Shown: positions 1 through 14,200 of the stretch, in pieces
Layout: each line of letters begins with the position of its first letter
Position numbering within the stretch: the first letter of the stretch is position 1
Source of the DNA: Cinclus cinclus
Lineage: Eukaryota > Chordata > Aves > Passeriformes > Cinclidae
Assembly (NCBI RefSeq): GCF_963662255.1
Contig: NC_085052.1
Coordinates: 34,544,654 to 34,608,653 of the forward strand
DNA length: 64,000 nt
Direction: 5' to 3'
The notes under the pieces: model-generated
What the model was told of the DNA's origin: nothing
The model's database searches: none
The model's input: only the letters and a program-made list of their open reading frames with translations
Program-made: the position numbers and the translations under genes

Positions 1-3000
1 TGGGTGTTACAGCTGTTGTCATTTAAGAGATGGGAAATGTCATTGCTCTTTATGTCTCTGAGCACTATGATTTTCATGGGGTAGAATGAAGACATTAGAA
101 AGGACTGACCCAAAATTAATTTGAAAAATTAAATGAAAGTAATAGTAGAATAAAAGACATAAAAATTCTAATCAAGGATCCTTTCTTTATTTGCATGTAT
201 GAAATGAAAGAATTTGGTTCAACATCATCAAAGAACTCTGTACAGTATTAGTGAGTTCTTGCTCAATATGTAAATATTTAATGGGGAATTTAAGTATCTA
301 ATATTTCTCAAACCCATTTATCAAAGAGTGCTGAGAGTTTTTGGTCTCGGTCACTCACTAAAATTAGTTAATTCCCACACTGACATTTAAAACTATACCT
401 TTTTTTACTGACAGAATACACTCTGGATCATTAAACTTTAATTTCCTCAGTAACTTGGGAATAAAAATAGCAAGAAAACAAAGACAATGTGACTGGCCGT
501 CATAGAAAGCCTCATCTACTGTTACCTGTCACATCTGCCTGATGATGTATATCTAGGAGAAAAGCATGAACCTAAGCTATCTCCTTCCAGTTTAGGTAGG
601 CTCCAACAATATTGGTATTTGTACATTTTGCTTAGACTTAGGAGTGGTTTTGAATTCTGTGTAATAAAGTCTTCATATTAAGCAGTATGTAACACTGAAA
701 ATATTGGATATTTTTTGTCACAAAACCACTGGAACATGTTTCAAAACTAGAAGTAACAGGTGAGTTTGAAAGGATTAGATAATCCTGGCAGGGATTTCAA
801 ACCGAATGTTCAAAACCCTTAGCTTTGCGAAGAGGATATTAGCTTTTCTAGAAGATTTGCTAGTGAAGTGGAGAGAATTTTGGTTGTTTAATGAATTCTG
901 TCAGATCTTCACTAAGCAAAGAGTGAATAAATGTGTGTGTAAATAATGCATACTAGATGCCAATACAAACTCTCAGTGACTGATCACATTCTGGCACAGA
1001 ACACTTCTGGACACTTGTGGAATTCACAGTCCTATTAGACTGTGAGGGTGCAGTGCCAACAGGAAGATCCTTTTAGAATTTACTGAAAAAAAATAAAGTA
1101 TATCACACTAAAAAGAAAGGTTTTCCTTGTTTAAACATCTTCTCTTAAAATTTTTTATAAAAGGTAAGAATTTAAATAAGTAGCTATCTGTGTCTGAGAA
1201 GTCAATAAAGAAACAGCTAAGTTGAGAGAAACGTGGTCAGACAAAGGGCTGTCTTGTGTTTTGCACTCTGATTCAGAGCTGTGTTAGCAGCTCATCCGTT
1301 ATGGTTAGTAATGCTCAATATTATTTAATTAAGTGAATTAACATACTAATGGAATTGCTTAAATTTATTGATCAGAAGAGAACAGCAGGAAAGTAACAAG
1401 TATGTAGAATTTCATTCAAAGAGCATTGGCCGTCTGTCTTTCTCTAATGTTTCAGATCATGCTGAGCCAACATGTTTTATCTGCCTTTTTCCCCTTCATG
1501 TCATGCTTGTAGATTTACTGTGTAAGTCTCCTTATTTGTCATGAATGCCTCGGACACCGTGGTCTTTACAAAATGCTTACTTAGAATTATTTAAAACTCC
1601 TGCCAGGGAAAGAAAAAGAGAACAGCTAGAGATGAGCAACTTGTGAAATTGGGCCCTGTGAGCGTAGTGGTGTCTGTTCCTCCCTTTTCTGCAGAGTATT
1701 CATCAGCATTAAAAATGTTCTGAGCAAGAACTCAGTAGGGTTACATAGAATGAAAGAGGAAAGCCATCTTGGGCTGCCCTGTGCTTCAGGTTTAGGGGCT
1801 TGGTTCTACTCCCAGAACTGTGCTTAATTTAAGATCCAGATCCCTGTGTGGAGCCTTCCTACCCTCTGGCAGATAATTTTGGCATGTGGACTTGTGTGAG
1901 TCTTAGGTGGTGTAGCTGGTCACTAAACATTTCATTTTGGATTGGGGGGATGTGTTCTGCTCCCCATCCCTGTGCCCAGCTTCAGGTGGTTGGGTACCTG
2001 GAAAAGAGCTGGTCCTGCTCCTGAAGACTGAGACAGAAAAGGACCTTAGACTTTTCCTCTTTGTCACTGTTTCCCCAGCATCTGGTAAAGGATGGAGATT
2101 GTCCTTAGCCCTCCACTTGTTCGTAATGTGTTTATAGAAACCTTGTTTTTTTACAGCACTATCCAGATGAAATTCAGACTTCTTGACACCTTCCTTTGTT
2201 GGGCATGGGTCACTCCCATGGCAGGGGAACTTCTGGAGCATAGGGAGTATTGAGAAGGTGACAGGAGTCTTTGAGAGAAGATGGTTCATACTCCCATTTA
2301 TTTTCTCATGAAACAGAGATTCCTGCTACCAATCAGAGGTTTGTCTGTGGTACGTGGTATGCAGCTGTCTGGAATCAGGGCTACAGTGTTTGTCATCACA
2401 CTCTGCACATTATGTGGCACTCTGTGCTGTGCAGTAAATAGCAGAGGAAAAGCAGCTTCCAAAGAATTGCTCTTATGAGTTGGCTTTTTCAAAGTGAGCA
2501 TCCTTTTGAGTGCAGCAGGAATCTGGATCCTCTTGACTGTTCCTTTGTAACTTATAAAAGTAAGTAATTGTCAAGCTGTGAGATGATAAATTCCTTATTG
2601 GACTGTTAAGTTGTAAACACAAACTTGGGGAGATCTGTAACATAAAGGTGGCTTGTAGCAGAGGTTAGTACAATGCTTGAAGTCATCAGAAGTACAACTG
2701 AGTGTGAGAAATCCATATTGTCTCTGGTGATGAAGTTGGAAGGTGGGATATTAGAAAAGCAGAGGCCTGTTTGAAATAATTGTTTGGACTGTGCAGATGC
2801 CTGCCTGCTCCAGTCAGTGACCAGGGTTCCATTGCAGTTGACCCTCTTTGAACCTGTCAGGGAAAGGACATTGCTAAAGACTTCCCTTAGGAGTGCCTGG
2901 TACTGTGTTTGGCCTCCACAGCAGCACACACTTACCACTCAAGTGCTGTGCTTATAGGAGAATAACATGAAAGTGATGTCCTGAAATTTCCTTCTCTGGA

Positions 3001-5889
3001 GTGCTAATATGGGAAGGCAAATTCTAGGCTGGGAAAGTAATCTTGGGGAAATTATCTTTCCCTGGCACATTATTTATTGGTAGTATAGCAACAAAATTGG
3101 TATAATGTAGAACAGCTTGTCTGATCAACAATTCAAGCATGCAGAGATCATTCTGATCTAGAGAAATTTATTTCATAACTCATTTGTGCTTTGAGAGGCA
3201 GAAATGAGGAAATGCATGCAAAACAAACAGTATCTGCTTTATCATTGAAGTGTACGTCTTCAGACCTTCTTAAAATGACAGCAAAATCATCTGATATATT
3301 CTGAATGGAAAAATCTGTTGAGCTGCTCTCATAAACCTCTCCAAAAGAGGCACATTGCCCATTCCATTACAGCAAAATATGAGAAGAGCAGTTTTTTCCT
3401 CTTAAGTGTGTGTTTTCAGTAATTGGAATTTAAGAGAGGTTGTGAATGGTTTTTTTTCCAACCATATCTCTGGAAAATTTAAATAGTACATTTAGTATAA
3501 TTTAGTCTTTTAAAGAGCTAGTACCTTATAAAAACAAGAAGGTACTTTTTTTTCAGAGGATATATTCCTTATGTCAAAATGGGAGTAAAATTTGCTTCCT
3601 TTCCTTAATTCAACTCATATTAATCCATTTGAAAATAAGATAAATATTTTACCAATGGAAAAAATAGTTCAGTGCTACTGTACTGCCCTATGCAGTGGAA
3701 CATGATAATATTGGTACTCTGAAATACAAATCCTCTTTGACTTATGCAGCTCTAGATGAATGAAAAAGAGACACTTCTCCTAATTCATGAATAAAAGAGT
3801 GGCTTTTTGTATCACAGGCCCTAAATCTGAACCAGCTGTGTAGAAGGAAACTACATAAAGGAACTGCAGCAGGCCTTCTGCTCACATCATCTTTGTGGAG
3901 TTGGACTCCCAGGCAAGTGACATTAAAGGAGTGTGGTCTGTCCAGTAGCATCATGCACAAATTGGAGAAGCAGGATCTGCTGTCCCCATCTTCCTTCCTG
4001 TTTATAGGGAGATTGTAAGGTGGTTACCAGGAATATGGCTTTGTACTCTGTATTTAATGATGTCACTTCCTGCATTTCTGAATTAAAAGCAGTGAAGCAC
4101 TTTGCACTGCATGTTTATAATCTCATAATTCTGTGTCCTGGCCTCCTGCTTAGCTGTTAAGGTGTTAATTTTCAGGGCTTGTATTGAAGATGAAACATAG
4201 TAAATTTTGGCTTAAGCAGTATTAAAATTGTAGTATGATTAGTTAGTTTAATATTATTTCCTTTTGAAATGTACATCCACTCTGTCTCAGCCTCTTTTCT
4301 TTGATCTCATTGCCTTTTTGTTAGGTATGACAGCAGAGCAGAAGTTCCAAGGCTCGTGAAAGTGGGTAGAGGATAGTGGAGTAAACTCTCAAAAATGCTA
4401 TGTCAAGAGTTCATAAAGACAGCAGAGGATTCTCAGCTGTTGATATGCTTTACTGCAGGAGGAATTTGAGCCAGAGCTCACCTCTTACCTTTGACATTTC
4501 AGTGTTTAAGATGTGAGACCACAGGAATTACAGTCATATTTACTGATCATATAAACCATGGTCAGTATCGGAGGGGAGGCTGCAGCACTTTACCTTGCAC
4601 TAATCTGGAACATCATACTTCCAAGGAAGCTGTGTTGTAACACCCTTCTGGCCTGCCCACATTTGTGATCCTCATCACTTTCAGAGTTCTGATGGTATTT
4701 GTTTTGTGATACCTAAAATGGGACAGGGAGTTGCTTCACTTAGTTGAAGCATTCTCTGTGTATTGATTTCCAATCAGATGAGCACAGAGCTTTCATTCTG
4801 TCATGTCTTGATGGTGCCTGCTCAGGACACTGGGGCTGCTGTGTTATCCACCTTGCATTTTAGGGCCAGGATGCTGGGCTGTGGTTCTGCATCTGGTGGG
4901 TTTGGGATTTCCTGTGAAAGGAATACTGTGATATTAGTGCAATGAAGTCATGCTCTTCTCTTTAAGGTACAAAATTGTCCATGCACTGTCTGCTCTGAAG
5001 TTATCTGTGGTAACTTGAAAAAACAGGAGCAGCTCTGATAAAAATCATAGATAGGATTTTATCACAGGGGCAAAAATCAGTCCAGTTAGCTACCTAGCAG
5101 TGCCACTGAGACCAGAAATAGTAAAGGAATGCTACTTCTCAGATTCCAGAAACTGTTCAAAGTACTTTGAAAACATGACAGGCAGAAAGCTTCTGTGAAT
5201 CTCTTATGATTATTTATATTTGGCTATTGATAAGAGAAAAAAAAAGTCAGCAATTCTTATACTTCTTTTTGCCTCTAGACAGGAGAGATGAGAGAGGGTT
5301 TTTATACCACTAACCCCAAAATGCTGGTTTACACTGGTAGAAGTACAATGCAGAAAGATCCAGATGTAATTTTAAGTTCAACACATGTGCTGATAACTTT
5401 TGTATGTCCAAGGCACAGTTTTCTGATTACCTGCTCAAGGCAGTGGAAAGACCATATCTATGCTTTCTTAAAATTGCTTGGTTTGTTTTTGATATATTTT
5501 AAGTCACATTTTTAAAAAGTGTTTCTCCCTTGCATCTAAATACAGATGTGGATGTTCTGGCAGTTATCCATCAATTTTATTGAAGCATGTTGCCCTTATA
5601 CATTTAGTTTGTATTTGCTCATGCTCTCATGCTGCTTCTTACATATCTTTCCAGAGAGCCAAATGCATTATTGATGTTTGGATTGCTGCAGGACATAAGG
5701 AAACTGAGTGAAGTTGCTAGCAGAGCTCCTGCTAATGAAGAACTGAAGCTGTGGGATTAAGTACATCCTTTAAAGAATTATGCCAATCCTACAACTCTAT
5801 TGTAGTCTAACATGTCGATGATTAGCTAAAAAAAAAAAACGCCCCCCAAAAAAGATGCCTCAAGAAAAGACTACCTGATGTTTGTTTGT

Positions 5890-5920
<31 letters not shown>

Positions 5921-7893
5921 GTGAGTTTGGGAATCATTGGAGACCTTACCCTGTATTATTCAATTCCACAGCAGGATGCAACAGCTCTGGGCTAAGTTGT
6001 GGAAAAATATGTCATGGTTTGAAGCAGAAGGTGCATGATGAACTTGCCAGAGGCATTCTGAGCAGTTTCTTACACACTTGAAAAAAAGCAAGGACTGTGG
6101 AGTGCTTTTGGTCACCTTAAGCTGAACTTAGGTCTTGTTTGCAAATATTGTAATTAAGTTCCTTCCAGATGAGGGGTTATTAGCCAGGAGTGGGAATTGA
6201 TGAAAGCAAATACTGCAAATACAAGGCTTTCAGATCAGCTCTGGAACAGAGATAAAATCTGAAAACAACAAATCTTACAAAAATTGGAAGATAATGAAGT
6301 CAAACAGAAAAAAATGGAGAATACTGCATGTCTTAGCATGTGTGTTCTGTCAGCCATGTCAGTACAGAATTCAGGAACATATACTTTGGGTGAGAAAGTT
6401 TTATTTTATTTTTTGCTCACAAACATTTTAAATGCAACAAGAAAATCTCCAGCTAATCTCTAGTAATGCTGAATGAGGTAGAGTAAGATAAATTACAAAT
6501 AGGTAAAAACACTGCCTTGACCTGCCTCTTGGTTGTGAGAGCAGTGAGACTGAAATAAAGGCTGCAGAGTGGCAAACAAGAACTTGCCTGAAGGTTCCAG
6601 GCATGTTGTAGTAAATTTTCAGTGGAAATCCACTGCTGCTGCTTATTATCCCCAGGGAGAAGTGCCTGGGGGCTGTTCAGCATCAGGTACAGCTTGGGCT
6701 TGAGCTCAGTCACATGTTCAGGAATGGGGCTCTGGAGCACTCCATGTCCTTGATCAGCACTGGCTGTCAGTTGTGTTGTCAGCTTCTTAAAGAGGGACAC
6801 AAGATGAGTGGAAGGTTTGGCTTTATTTTTATTTTTTTTTAATTTTTATTTTTTTCCTTCTACTCCTGTGGTTCATTATTCCAATTCAGTGGCTGTAGTT
6901 TAAGCAAAGGTATAGAGGAATGTGGGCTGTAGATACTACAGAAGTGCTTGGTTTTCCAGAACTGACTGGAAAGCAGGCCATTGCCTCATTCCCTGGGCAC
7001 TGGTTCCACAGGTGAGCTTCACCTACAGACTCTGGAACTGCAGTAGGCTAAGTCAATATTTTGGAAGGATTTACAAGCATGTAGTTCTTCCTGATTATAT
7101 CAGTGTAAATACATGTTTATAGACTTGCTTCTGATGGTGATCACAGTGATAACAAAATACGACTGAGCTACCTGCAGCTTTGCAGCAGCCACATGCTCAG
7201 TGGGGGAAGAAGAACATTTCCAGCTGGGAAAACAGCAGGTCAGAGGAGAAGGCTCATGATTTCCTGAAGGTAGCAATTGGAATCTGGACCTCCAGTTCTC
7301 TGACACAAATTTTAACCTTTCTGTTACAGTTCCTACAGCTGGGCTGGTGTTGTGCATCTCTGAAAAATACCAGTCCTATTTTTAATGATAGTGTATGCAT
7401 GAAAGAAGTTCTAAATTGAAAAGTAAGGTCTATAATGAAGTATAATTGAAGTTTTCACAGTTTTCATGCAGAATGTGAGCACATTGCCCAAGGTGATTAT
7501 CCGGTCTTAAATTACTCTTAAGTAAATTAACTTGGTAGGAAGCACCCTGTGATTTCTAAGTTCTACTGTTAAGCTTGATAGAACGAGTTCATGGCCTGTA
7601 TAAAGTTGCATACACTTTTCTTAGTTGAAAAGAAGATATTTAAATCTATGTGAATATATTACTTCCTGGAACTTGGCATAGAAAAAGAACTCGCCTTTAG
7701 AGATTGATTGCCTGTGTTTTGTCTGATGCATGAAATTAGAGGACTTCATTTAATGTGGAAGGTTAGAGGTGACAAAACTCAATAGCCTTAGCATTTAGTA
7801 GAAAATAATTGTAATACAGAGTGAGACACAGGAACTGTATGAATGATAATTTTTCTAAATTATTTTTTAATTTTTTTTAATTTCCCCTCACAG
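1..7893. other. CTNNA3 intron upstream of exon A (partial)
   Basis: AT-rich intronic sequence cut by the left edge of the window. Apart from a TTTA microsatellite near 5.9 kb, an A12 run just after 5828 and T-rich runs near 6.83 and 7.86 kb (the last forming the branch/pyrimidine region of exon A), I see no gene, RNA or recognisable mobile element. All open frames here are short and unrelated to known families. Confidence 0.8.
5881..5920. repeat. GTTT/TTTA tetranucleotide microsatellite
   Basis: Two GTTT-type units run into eight perfect TTTA units (5889-5920). It is a simple repeat and likely length-polymorphic. The TTTA polarity could mark the tail of a decayed retroposon on the opposite strand, but no body is recognisable. 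Confidence 0.95.
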
Positions 7894-8013
7894 TTTCAAA
7901 GAACATTTGAATCTTTAAGAAATGTATCCAGTAAATCTGATCTACAGAAAACCTACCAAAAGTTTCAAAAAGATCTGGAAAATCTTGATTACTTGGCATA
8001 CAAACGTCAGCAG
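7894..8013 (+). CDS. CTNNA3: CTNNA3 internal exon A (alpha-T-catenin, N-terminal region)
   Basis: This 120-bp phase-0 exon encodes 40 residues, starting FQRTFESLRN and ending LDYLAYKRQQ. It is preceded by a strong polypyrimidine tract ending TTTCCCCTCACAG and followed by the donor GTAAGA. Alpha-catenins link the cadherin/beta-catenin complex to actin at cell junctions. The T paralogue is mainly expressed in heart and testis and is found at intercalated discs. The segment corresponds to the end of a vinculin-homology helix bundle in the N-terminal domain used for beta-catenin binding and dimerisation. The ELENLDYLA-KRQQ-like ending is shared by the family, and the exact wording here is closest to CTNNA3 rather than CTNNA1 or CTNNA2. 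Codons mostly end in A or T. The open frame runs on into the intron on both sides, but the splice sites and homology set the limits. Confidence is high; the choice of paralogue is from recognition, not alignment. Confidence 0.93.
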
Positions 8014-10789
8014 GTAAGACCACGGGAGCTTGTAAGAAGGCAGAATGCTGGGCATCACCAGGGTGGGTGGTGAAGCTGCTGTGTTTGATGGAGTTACGGT
8101 TCTGTCAGTTGGGTTTTGTGCTCTCTGCAGTGCCAGGTAAGGCAGCAGGTTGGGGGGACAGGTCTACTTAGTGCATGTGATGCTGGGCTGCAGCATCTCC
8201 TCAGCAGAGGGGAGCACAGGAAAGACAAGTAAGTGAGATTCAGCAGACATTAGAAGTTGCACTAACAGGAATTTCCTAAATGGAAGTGTATAGAAGTACT
8301 ATTTGCAATCTTTTACTTGAAAAGTTAACCAAACTCACATAAGTTAATGGAATCCAATACTTCCTGTGCATGCAAACCACTAATTTTTTCTTCTTTAGAA
8401 ATTAATTTATGAGGTTAATATGCATCAAACTTGAAAGTGCACATGGTCTTTGAGTTGTGTTTGCAAGATCAAGGTTACATTGAATTGTTAACAAGTGTTT
8501 AATGTCGGATATTCTGTCACTTATACATAGCTTATGTGAAAATATCAGCGCTCATTATGGGTATTCACTATGTTTTTCTCTTGATGATAAAATAAGACTT
8601 TATCTCTTCCAGAGCACAGGGTAAAAAGCGGCAACATTTTTATGTGGAGGTTGTTGTGGTTTGTGTTTTCCTGAATTCTGTCACTTGGTGTCAGTGTTGT
8701 CAAACAGTTCATGTACTTGGGGCAGATCACTTGCAGCTGTTTATGTCGGGTAATTGATTAGATTACCTGTGTCTTAGTTAATTTGTGTTGTTTATCTGAG
8801 CAGTAGTTATGTGGTTATGGTGAGGAGTGTTTTACCTGCTGGTTGATACTGAGATTTTCATTTTAGTAGAACACTGGAGAATCTGCAGTGAGGGATTTGA
8901 AAAGTGCACGTATGTATTTAGTGTAGAAGATGCTTTGAATTTTGTCCTGCTTTAGCAATATTTTTGTGAAAAGATTGAGAATTGGTTGGATTGCTGTGCA
9001 AAAATCACTGACCTGATTTGGGAGTGAAGCAGGTGTAAGTTTGGGATGTGTTTGTGAGGTGTGCACATTTAATTGATAACAGTTTATATGCACTTGTGTT
9101 AGGTTAGGGGCATATTCCTAGTCCCTCTGGCAGAATACTGAGTAACTGCATCTGTTTGGAGACAAATGTTTGTATATGATCTGAGTATGAATCCATTGGT
9201 GGTAAAATAAGTGGTTTATCTGCTGAAAGAAGTGAATGTTGGTTTTGAAAGAAATATAGTTACCTGCTTCTGTACCTTTTTCTTCAGACATGAGCCTTGA
9301 AGTGCAATATACTTCTGTATACTTCTTCAGTGGCAAAGTTTACAGGACAGATAGGAAACCAAAGCTATGCTTTTTAAAGTATGTTCAAAATGTCCCACAT
9401 TGACTCTGATTAATAAATTATATAGATAAAATTCTACGAGTGGTAGCAGTATACAAGTGGCAAACTTGTTTGGGGTGATGGTTGGGCTGCATCCACTAGA
9501 GGAATTCCTTTGGGTTGAGAGTCTCTATTTATAAATAGACTCTATTTATAAATGGCCAGGCTGCCATTTTGAAATGTGCTGGGAGACATCTGTTTCTGGG
9601 AAATGTAGATTTTCTTTCTTGTCCAGGAGATAGTCTGGCAATTCCTTTGAGTTGAAACAAGTTTTTAATTTCCTTCATAGTGTCACATCTCTGAAATTTG
9701 ACAAAAAACAATAGCTACATGCCACAATGAGTATTAAAACTTGTTCTCTTGCTCTGTGACTTCAGGCAGTTTTTCAATAAAAGCAAAGTAAAGCTTACAT
9801 TGGTCTGTATCAACCTAAATATTAACACCTTTGCAATATGAATGTTTTCAGGGAAATGAGAGGACAAAATGGTAAATCACTTGGGGATAAGATGGGGCTC
9901 AGTGATAGATCCCAGCTCTGCTCTTGGGATGCTATAGTAGGTGCATGCTTCCTTTTCTCTTATGTGGGCCTTTGTTGCTATGGAAGGGAAGTTGTCCATG
10001 TATCATTCAGCTGGAATGGCACTGGTTTAAGGCTGTTTATTATAATTACCTTACTGTAAGGTCATTTAAGGAGTGTTGGGCAATAGCTGCAATTAAAATG
10101 GACTTATAATGAAGTTCAGTGGTATTTAGCACCTGTCAAACTGAAAAATTGCCACCTTTGCTGCTGTTCTTAGTGCTACCAGTGCCTTTAGGAAGTCTGT
10201 AGCAGTGCTGGCTGTAATCCAAAGACACTCAGTTTCTGACTAGAAGCCTCCATCATTGTGGTCATCTCATAGTTGACAGCAGGACTTTAGTATGTGCACA
10301 CACAAAAGCAGTTGTGTTGTAAAGTATTCTCATTTAAGGTTTGCTTGTTTGATGTTGATTACATGCCCTCAAGGAAATTGTATGTTAAAGGACCGAGTCT
10401 ATGGGAAATCATTTTGGTTAATCCACTTAAAAATATTTTTAGGATTTCTTTCTGATGTTTGTTATATTTAGGAATGTATTATAAAGTTGTGTTGGAAGCT
10501 GAAGGAGTTAGGGGCTGTATCAAAGATATTTATGAGGCACGCAGTAATTTACTTCCCTCATGGGAAACAGTGCTTCCAGAAGATGGAGCAGAGCCATTCC
10601 GTGTTCTGTTTCACAGAGTCCCTTGTTACCAGTGCTGCAGCTGGCTTCATGATCCTACAGGTCAAACTCGCATTTTGAAAGTTCTAATTTTGAATGAAGA
10701 CTTGCTTCTTCAGTCAAATGGAGCTTCCTTTTCTTAAAATGGATTAAATGCACTTTTATTGTTCACCTTTGATTGCTCACATTGGCAGG
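8014..10789. other. Start of the 51.5-kb CTNNA3 intron
   Basis: AT-rich intron following the GTAAGA donor of exon A. The only structured element noticed is the MEF2-site palindrome/tandem at 9523-9553. No gene, RNA or mobile element is recognised. Confidence 0.75.
9523..9553. promoter_or_regulatory. Tandem/palindromic MEF2-consensus cluster
   Basis: A 16-bp perfect palindrome TCTATTTATAAATAGA (9524-9539) is followed after 17 bp by a second copy of CTCTATTTATAAAT. CTATTTATAA fits the MEF2 consensus YTA(A/T)4TAR and occurs twice on + (9525-9534, 9542-9551) and once on - (9529-9538). It lies 1.5 kb inside the intron after exon A of a heart-expressed gene. The mammalian alpha-T-catenin promoter is reported to respond to MEF2 and GATA4. 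Enhancer function here is inference only, because AT-rich DNA yields such sites by chance. Confidence 0.4.
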
Positions 10790-11287
10790 AGAGAGTCAGA
10801 GGAATGGAAGTGGGAACCTGTGGGTTGATAAAGTCATTTTAACGCATAAAGCAAAAGCAGTGCATGCAAGGAGAGCAGAACAAGGAATTGATTCCCCAGT
10901 TCCCATGGCTGGGCAGGTGTTCATCCATCCCCAGGAGAGCAGGGCCCATCCTGTGTGATGGTGACAAGAGAAGACAAACTCCATCACCCTGAAGGTTCTT
11001 CCTTCTCCTCCCCCAGCTCTGTGCTGAGCATGGCCCCACATGCTCTGGGACATCCCCTGGGTCACTTGGGCTCAGCTGTCCTGGCTGTGTCCCCTCCCAA
11101 CCCCTCGTGCCCCCAGTCCCTCCCTGGTGGGGTCGGGTGAGGGTCAGAGGAGGCCTTGGCTCTGTGTAAGCTCTGCTCAGCCATGACCAAAACATCCCAG
11201 TGTTACCAGCACTGCTTCCAGCACAAATCCAAAGCACAGCCCAGACTGGTGTGAAGAAAATTAACTATACCCCAGCCAAAACCAGCA
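10790..11287 (-). mobile_element. 3'-truncated LTR of an avian endogenous retrovirus
   Basis: This roughly 0.5-kb block is distinctly more GC-rich than its surroundings. Read on the minus strand it begins TGCTGGTTTTGGCTGGGG at 11287 and closely follows the layout of a common LTR class in bird genomes. The order is a U3 with short GC-rich stretches, then a segment equivalent to the core promoter near 11.0 kb, then the R/U5 side around 10.8-10.9 kb. It fades out before a terminal CA is reached, so the 3' end is missing. No target duplication is seen and no internal region is attached. It is CpG-poor and therefore old. It is a different family from the provirus at 25.5-32.2 kb. Identification is by recognition, not by alignment. 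Confidence 0.6.
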
Positions 11288-14200
11288 GAGTATGAGATTT
11301 GTTCTGTGAAGTGCTCCACTCCAGCAGCTGGAGACAAATTTTTGAAAGAGATTATTACTTATCAACTAGCAGGTTTCTTTTGTGGCAAACCCTTTAAAAG
11401 TATGCTGAAAATTGAAGGGAGTTCAGGGTGAATTGTTTCTTGTCAAGAAGACAAGCATGATGATAGAAAGCTGCATGACTGAGCTCCTTAAGTTACCTGG
11501 AAAAGGTTACGGCGTAGAAATGTCAGAAATAAAGATACTTAACTAGATCTATATTCTAGTATGAGAAGAAATAAGAAAAGAGCCAATGGATGGAAGTCAG
11601 ACAAGTTCAAACCAGAAAACAAATGAACATTTTTGACAATTAACTACCGAGGGGGCTTAGTTAAGTGGTACAGTACATTAATCACTGCTTGTAGCTTTTC
11701 TGTCCATTATCCATGCTTTTTGAAAACTTGTGAAATAACTGAGATGCAAATTAAAGGGCAGGAATCTTATGGATCTTTTTATGGCTTGTGCTATTGAACG
11801 AATTTGAATGAGAATTCACTTTTTTTTCCCTCCAGACTTAAGAATGACAGTACATTTTGTTGTTTGTTGTAGGGTAAAGGCAGATTTATGTCATTTGAAT
11901 TGCCATCCTGGATTAATAAATGGGTGAAATTATTCACTTCTGTATTTTCCACTCTACCACTGTTTAATCTTTTAGATTTTAGGGTTGGATGTGTTGAGAT
12001 CTTGTTTAGGCATTTTCAAAGAAACCTTGTACTTTACTTCAGAGTAATTTTAAGGACATAAAGGCGTTTGATTCCCATCAGATCTCTGAAAATGCCTTCT
12101 TTTGTTTTCTCCTTTAATATGTAGTCACAGAGTATTGATAATGAAATGAGACTATAGGTTATATTTCCAGTATTCTAGCTGCTTATCTCCCCTTGACATA
12201 GGAACAACATCTATCATGTTGTTGTGTAATTAAAATAGTTGATTTATGCATTCATTTTTTAAAAAAGCAAACAACCAATTAGTCTCGGTAGCTAAGAGAG
12301 TGAAAAACTGTGACAATTCTGTTCTCAGCCACCTGACTTGTTTTAGTAATTCCATGATTATAGCTCTGTCATTTGGTCCTTGCTTCTGTCTGTCCTGTGT
12401 ATCTCTGTGGCTTGCTTAATGGCTGAAGAAGTTTTCCTTTTCCCTGCTCACCTGAAAGTGCTCATATTCCCTGTGTTTATAATTTTTTATAATTATTCAT
12501 TTATAATTATAGTATTCAGAGCGGTAGGGGGCAAACTTTCCCCCATCAACATTGCCCCAGTCTGTGCCAGTTTTTCCAACTCCCTTGTTCAGTTGGATTT
12601 TTGTCTGTCAGTTCCTGGCTTCAATGATTTCAATTTGTATCTCCACGCATGTGATTTTTCTGTCTTTCCTTGGATCCTAAATCTCTGAGGAAAAAGTCAT
12701 GTCTCCCCTCATCTTTCCAAAGCTCAGAGTGTTGCTGTTTCTATGAAACTGAATTATGAAATTGTTTTGGCTGTGCCCGAGATGTCTTCAGTTTGAATAA
12801 AAGATTCTAGTCTAGTCTTGTCGCTGATAAATGTAGCTGAAATGTCTTGGGAGCCAAGGATGGATGATGCTTTACGTTCAACCAAGAAGTCCCCAGGTAA
12901 TTTAACAACAAACAAACAATACAAAATTGAGTGTTACAGTGGGAAGGAAATGAGATCTTCAGGTAGAAATTAAATTACAGAGGCAACTAAGTAATGCTAA
13001 AAGTGTATGACCTTCAAAGCTGTAGAGAATTTTGAGTGCATTCCATGGGGGACTTGGAAACACCACTGATTTTGTACATGAACATTTGGTATGGTACCAT
13101 GTATGTCTCCTATATGAAATTTCATGTGTTGGGTGGTTTATCTCAGTGGTAATTAGTGGCTAAGATTAGAACTATACTCTTTCAGTAGGCTGGAAACCAA
13201 TTTTTTTTTTTCTTCCTAATGAAAAAGAATGATACTTCAGGTGATGTGTTTATGGTAACGTGGGATAAAACCAGAATTTGGGGAATACATTGGGTCAGAG
13301 TCCAAGGAGAATGGTTCTTAATGAAGCAGTGATAACTGATTTTATGATTCTGTTAGGCAGATGCGTCTCAAGGGAAAAAACAAAACTGCAGTTTTATACA
13401 GCAGGAGTGAGGTGAGCCTTCTCACTTTCCTGTGAAATTTCCTTGCCTGTTTGGTTGCTTCAAATCATACATTGTGCAGCTGACTGTTCCTGCCTACATA
13501 TGATGACTTTTGCTCATCCTTAATGTATCCTTTCTGAGAGCAGCGCGCCTATTTATGAACATTACTGTGATTTCAAATCCTGCCCTACAGTGCACTAATG
13601 ATTCCTTGTCCTCCCTCTCCCTCAGGAAATCCCTTTCTATTTTCTTTCCTTATCCAAGTTATACTCCATAGTGAGGCAACCAAAACAGACCCCTGCAGAA
13701 AATGATTTAATGCATTTCTGTAGTTGCAGAGAATCGTTGGTAACTCTTCTGAAGAAATCTCCATTGATTGCAGAGAAATTTAATCAATTTTTCCCATTTA
13801 TTTATGTGAAAGTCCTGTGACACTGTCAGGCTCTAGTCATGAGATATTTGCTACTAATCCTGTGACTATAGACCCAGACTCGTTTGGCAAGTCTTGATCT
13901 GGACAAACCTGTGGTGGCTATTACCCCTTCCTGGATTTATTTCTAGCGGAAGAAAACGGTGCCTTTCATTATTTGCTGTAATTGTTTTTCCTCAGGAATC
14001 GAAGTGTACCTGACCGAATTAATTGCTTAGTTTCTGCCTTTGAGAAAGGACTAGTCAGGTTTGCTTCCTTTCAGTCTGCTGCTGTCATGCAGATCTCCAT
14101 TCTTTCACACTGGATCACTGAGCAAGGAGTGTTCAGTACCTTTGTCATCGGCCCATGGGTTCTCTGTCATCGCCGGATGGCTTCATTCAGCCTCTCCAAG

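Noticed and set aside
12523..12533. CTCF-like core TAGGGGGCA
   Set aside because: Only the central part of the motif fits; the flanking C-C-A positions do not.
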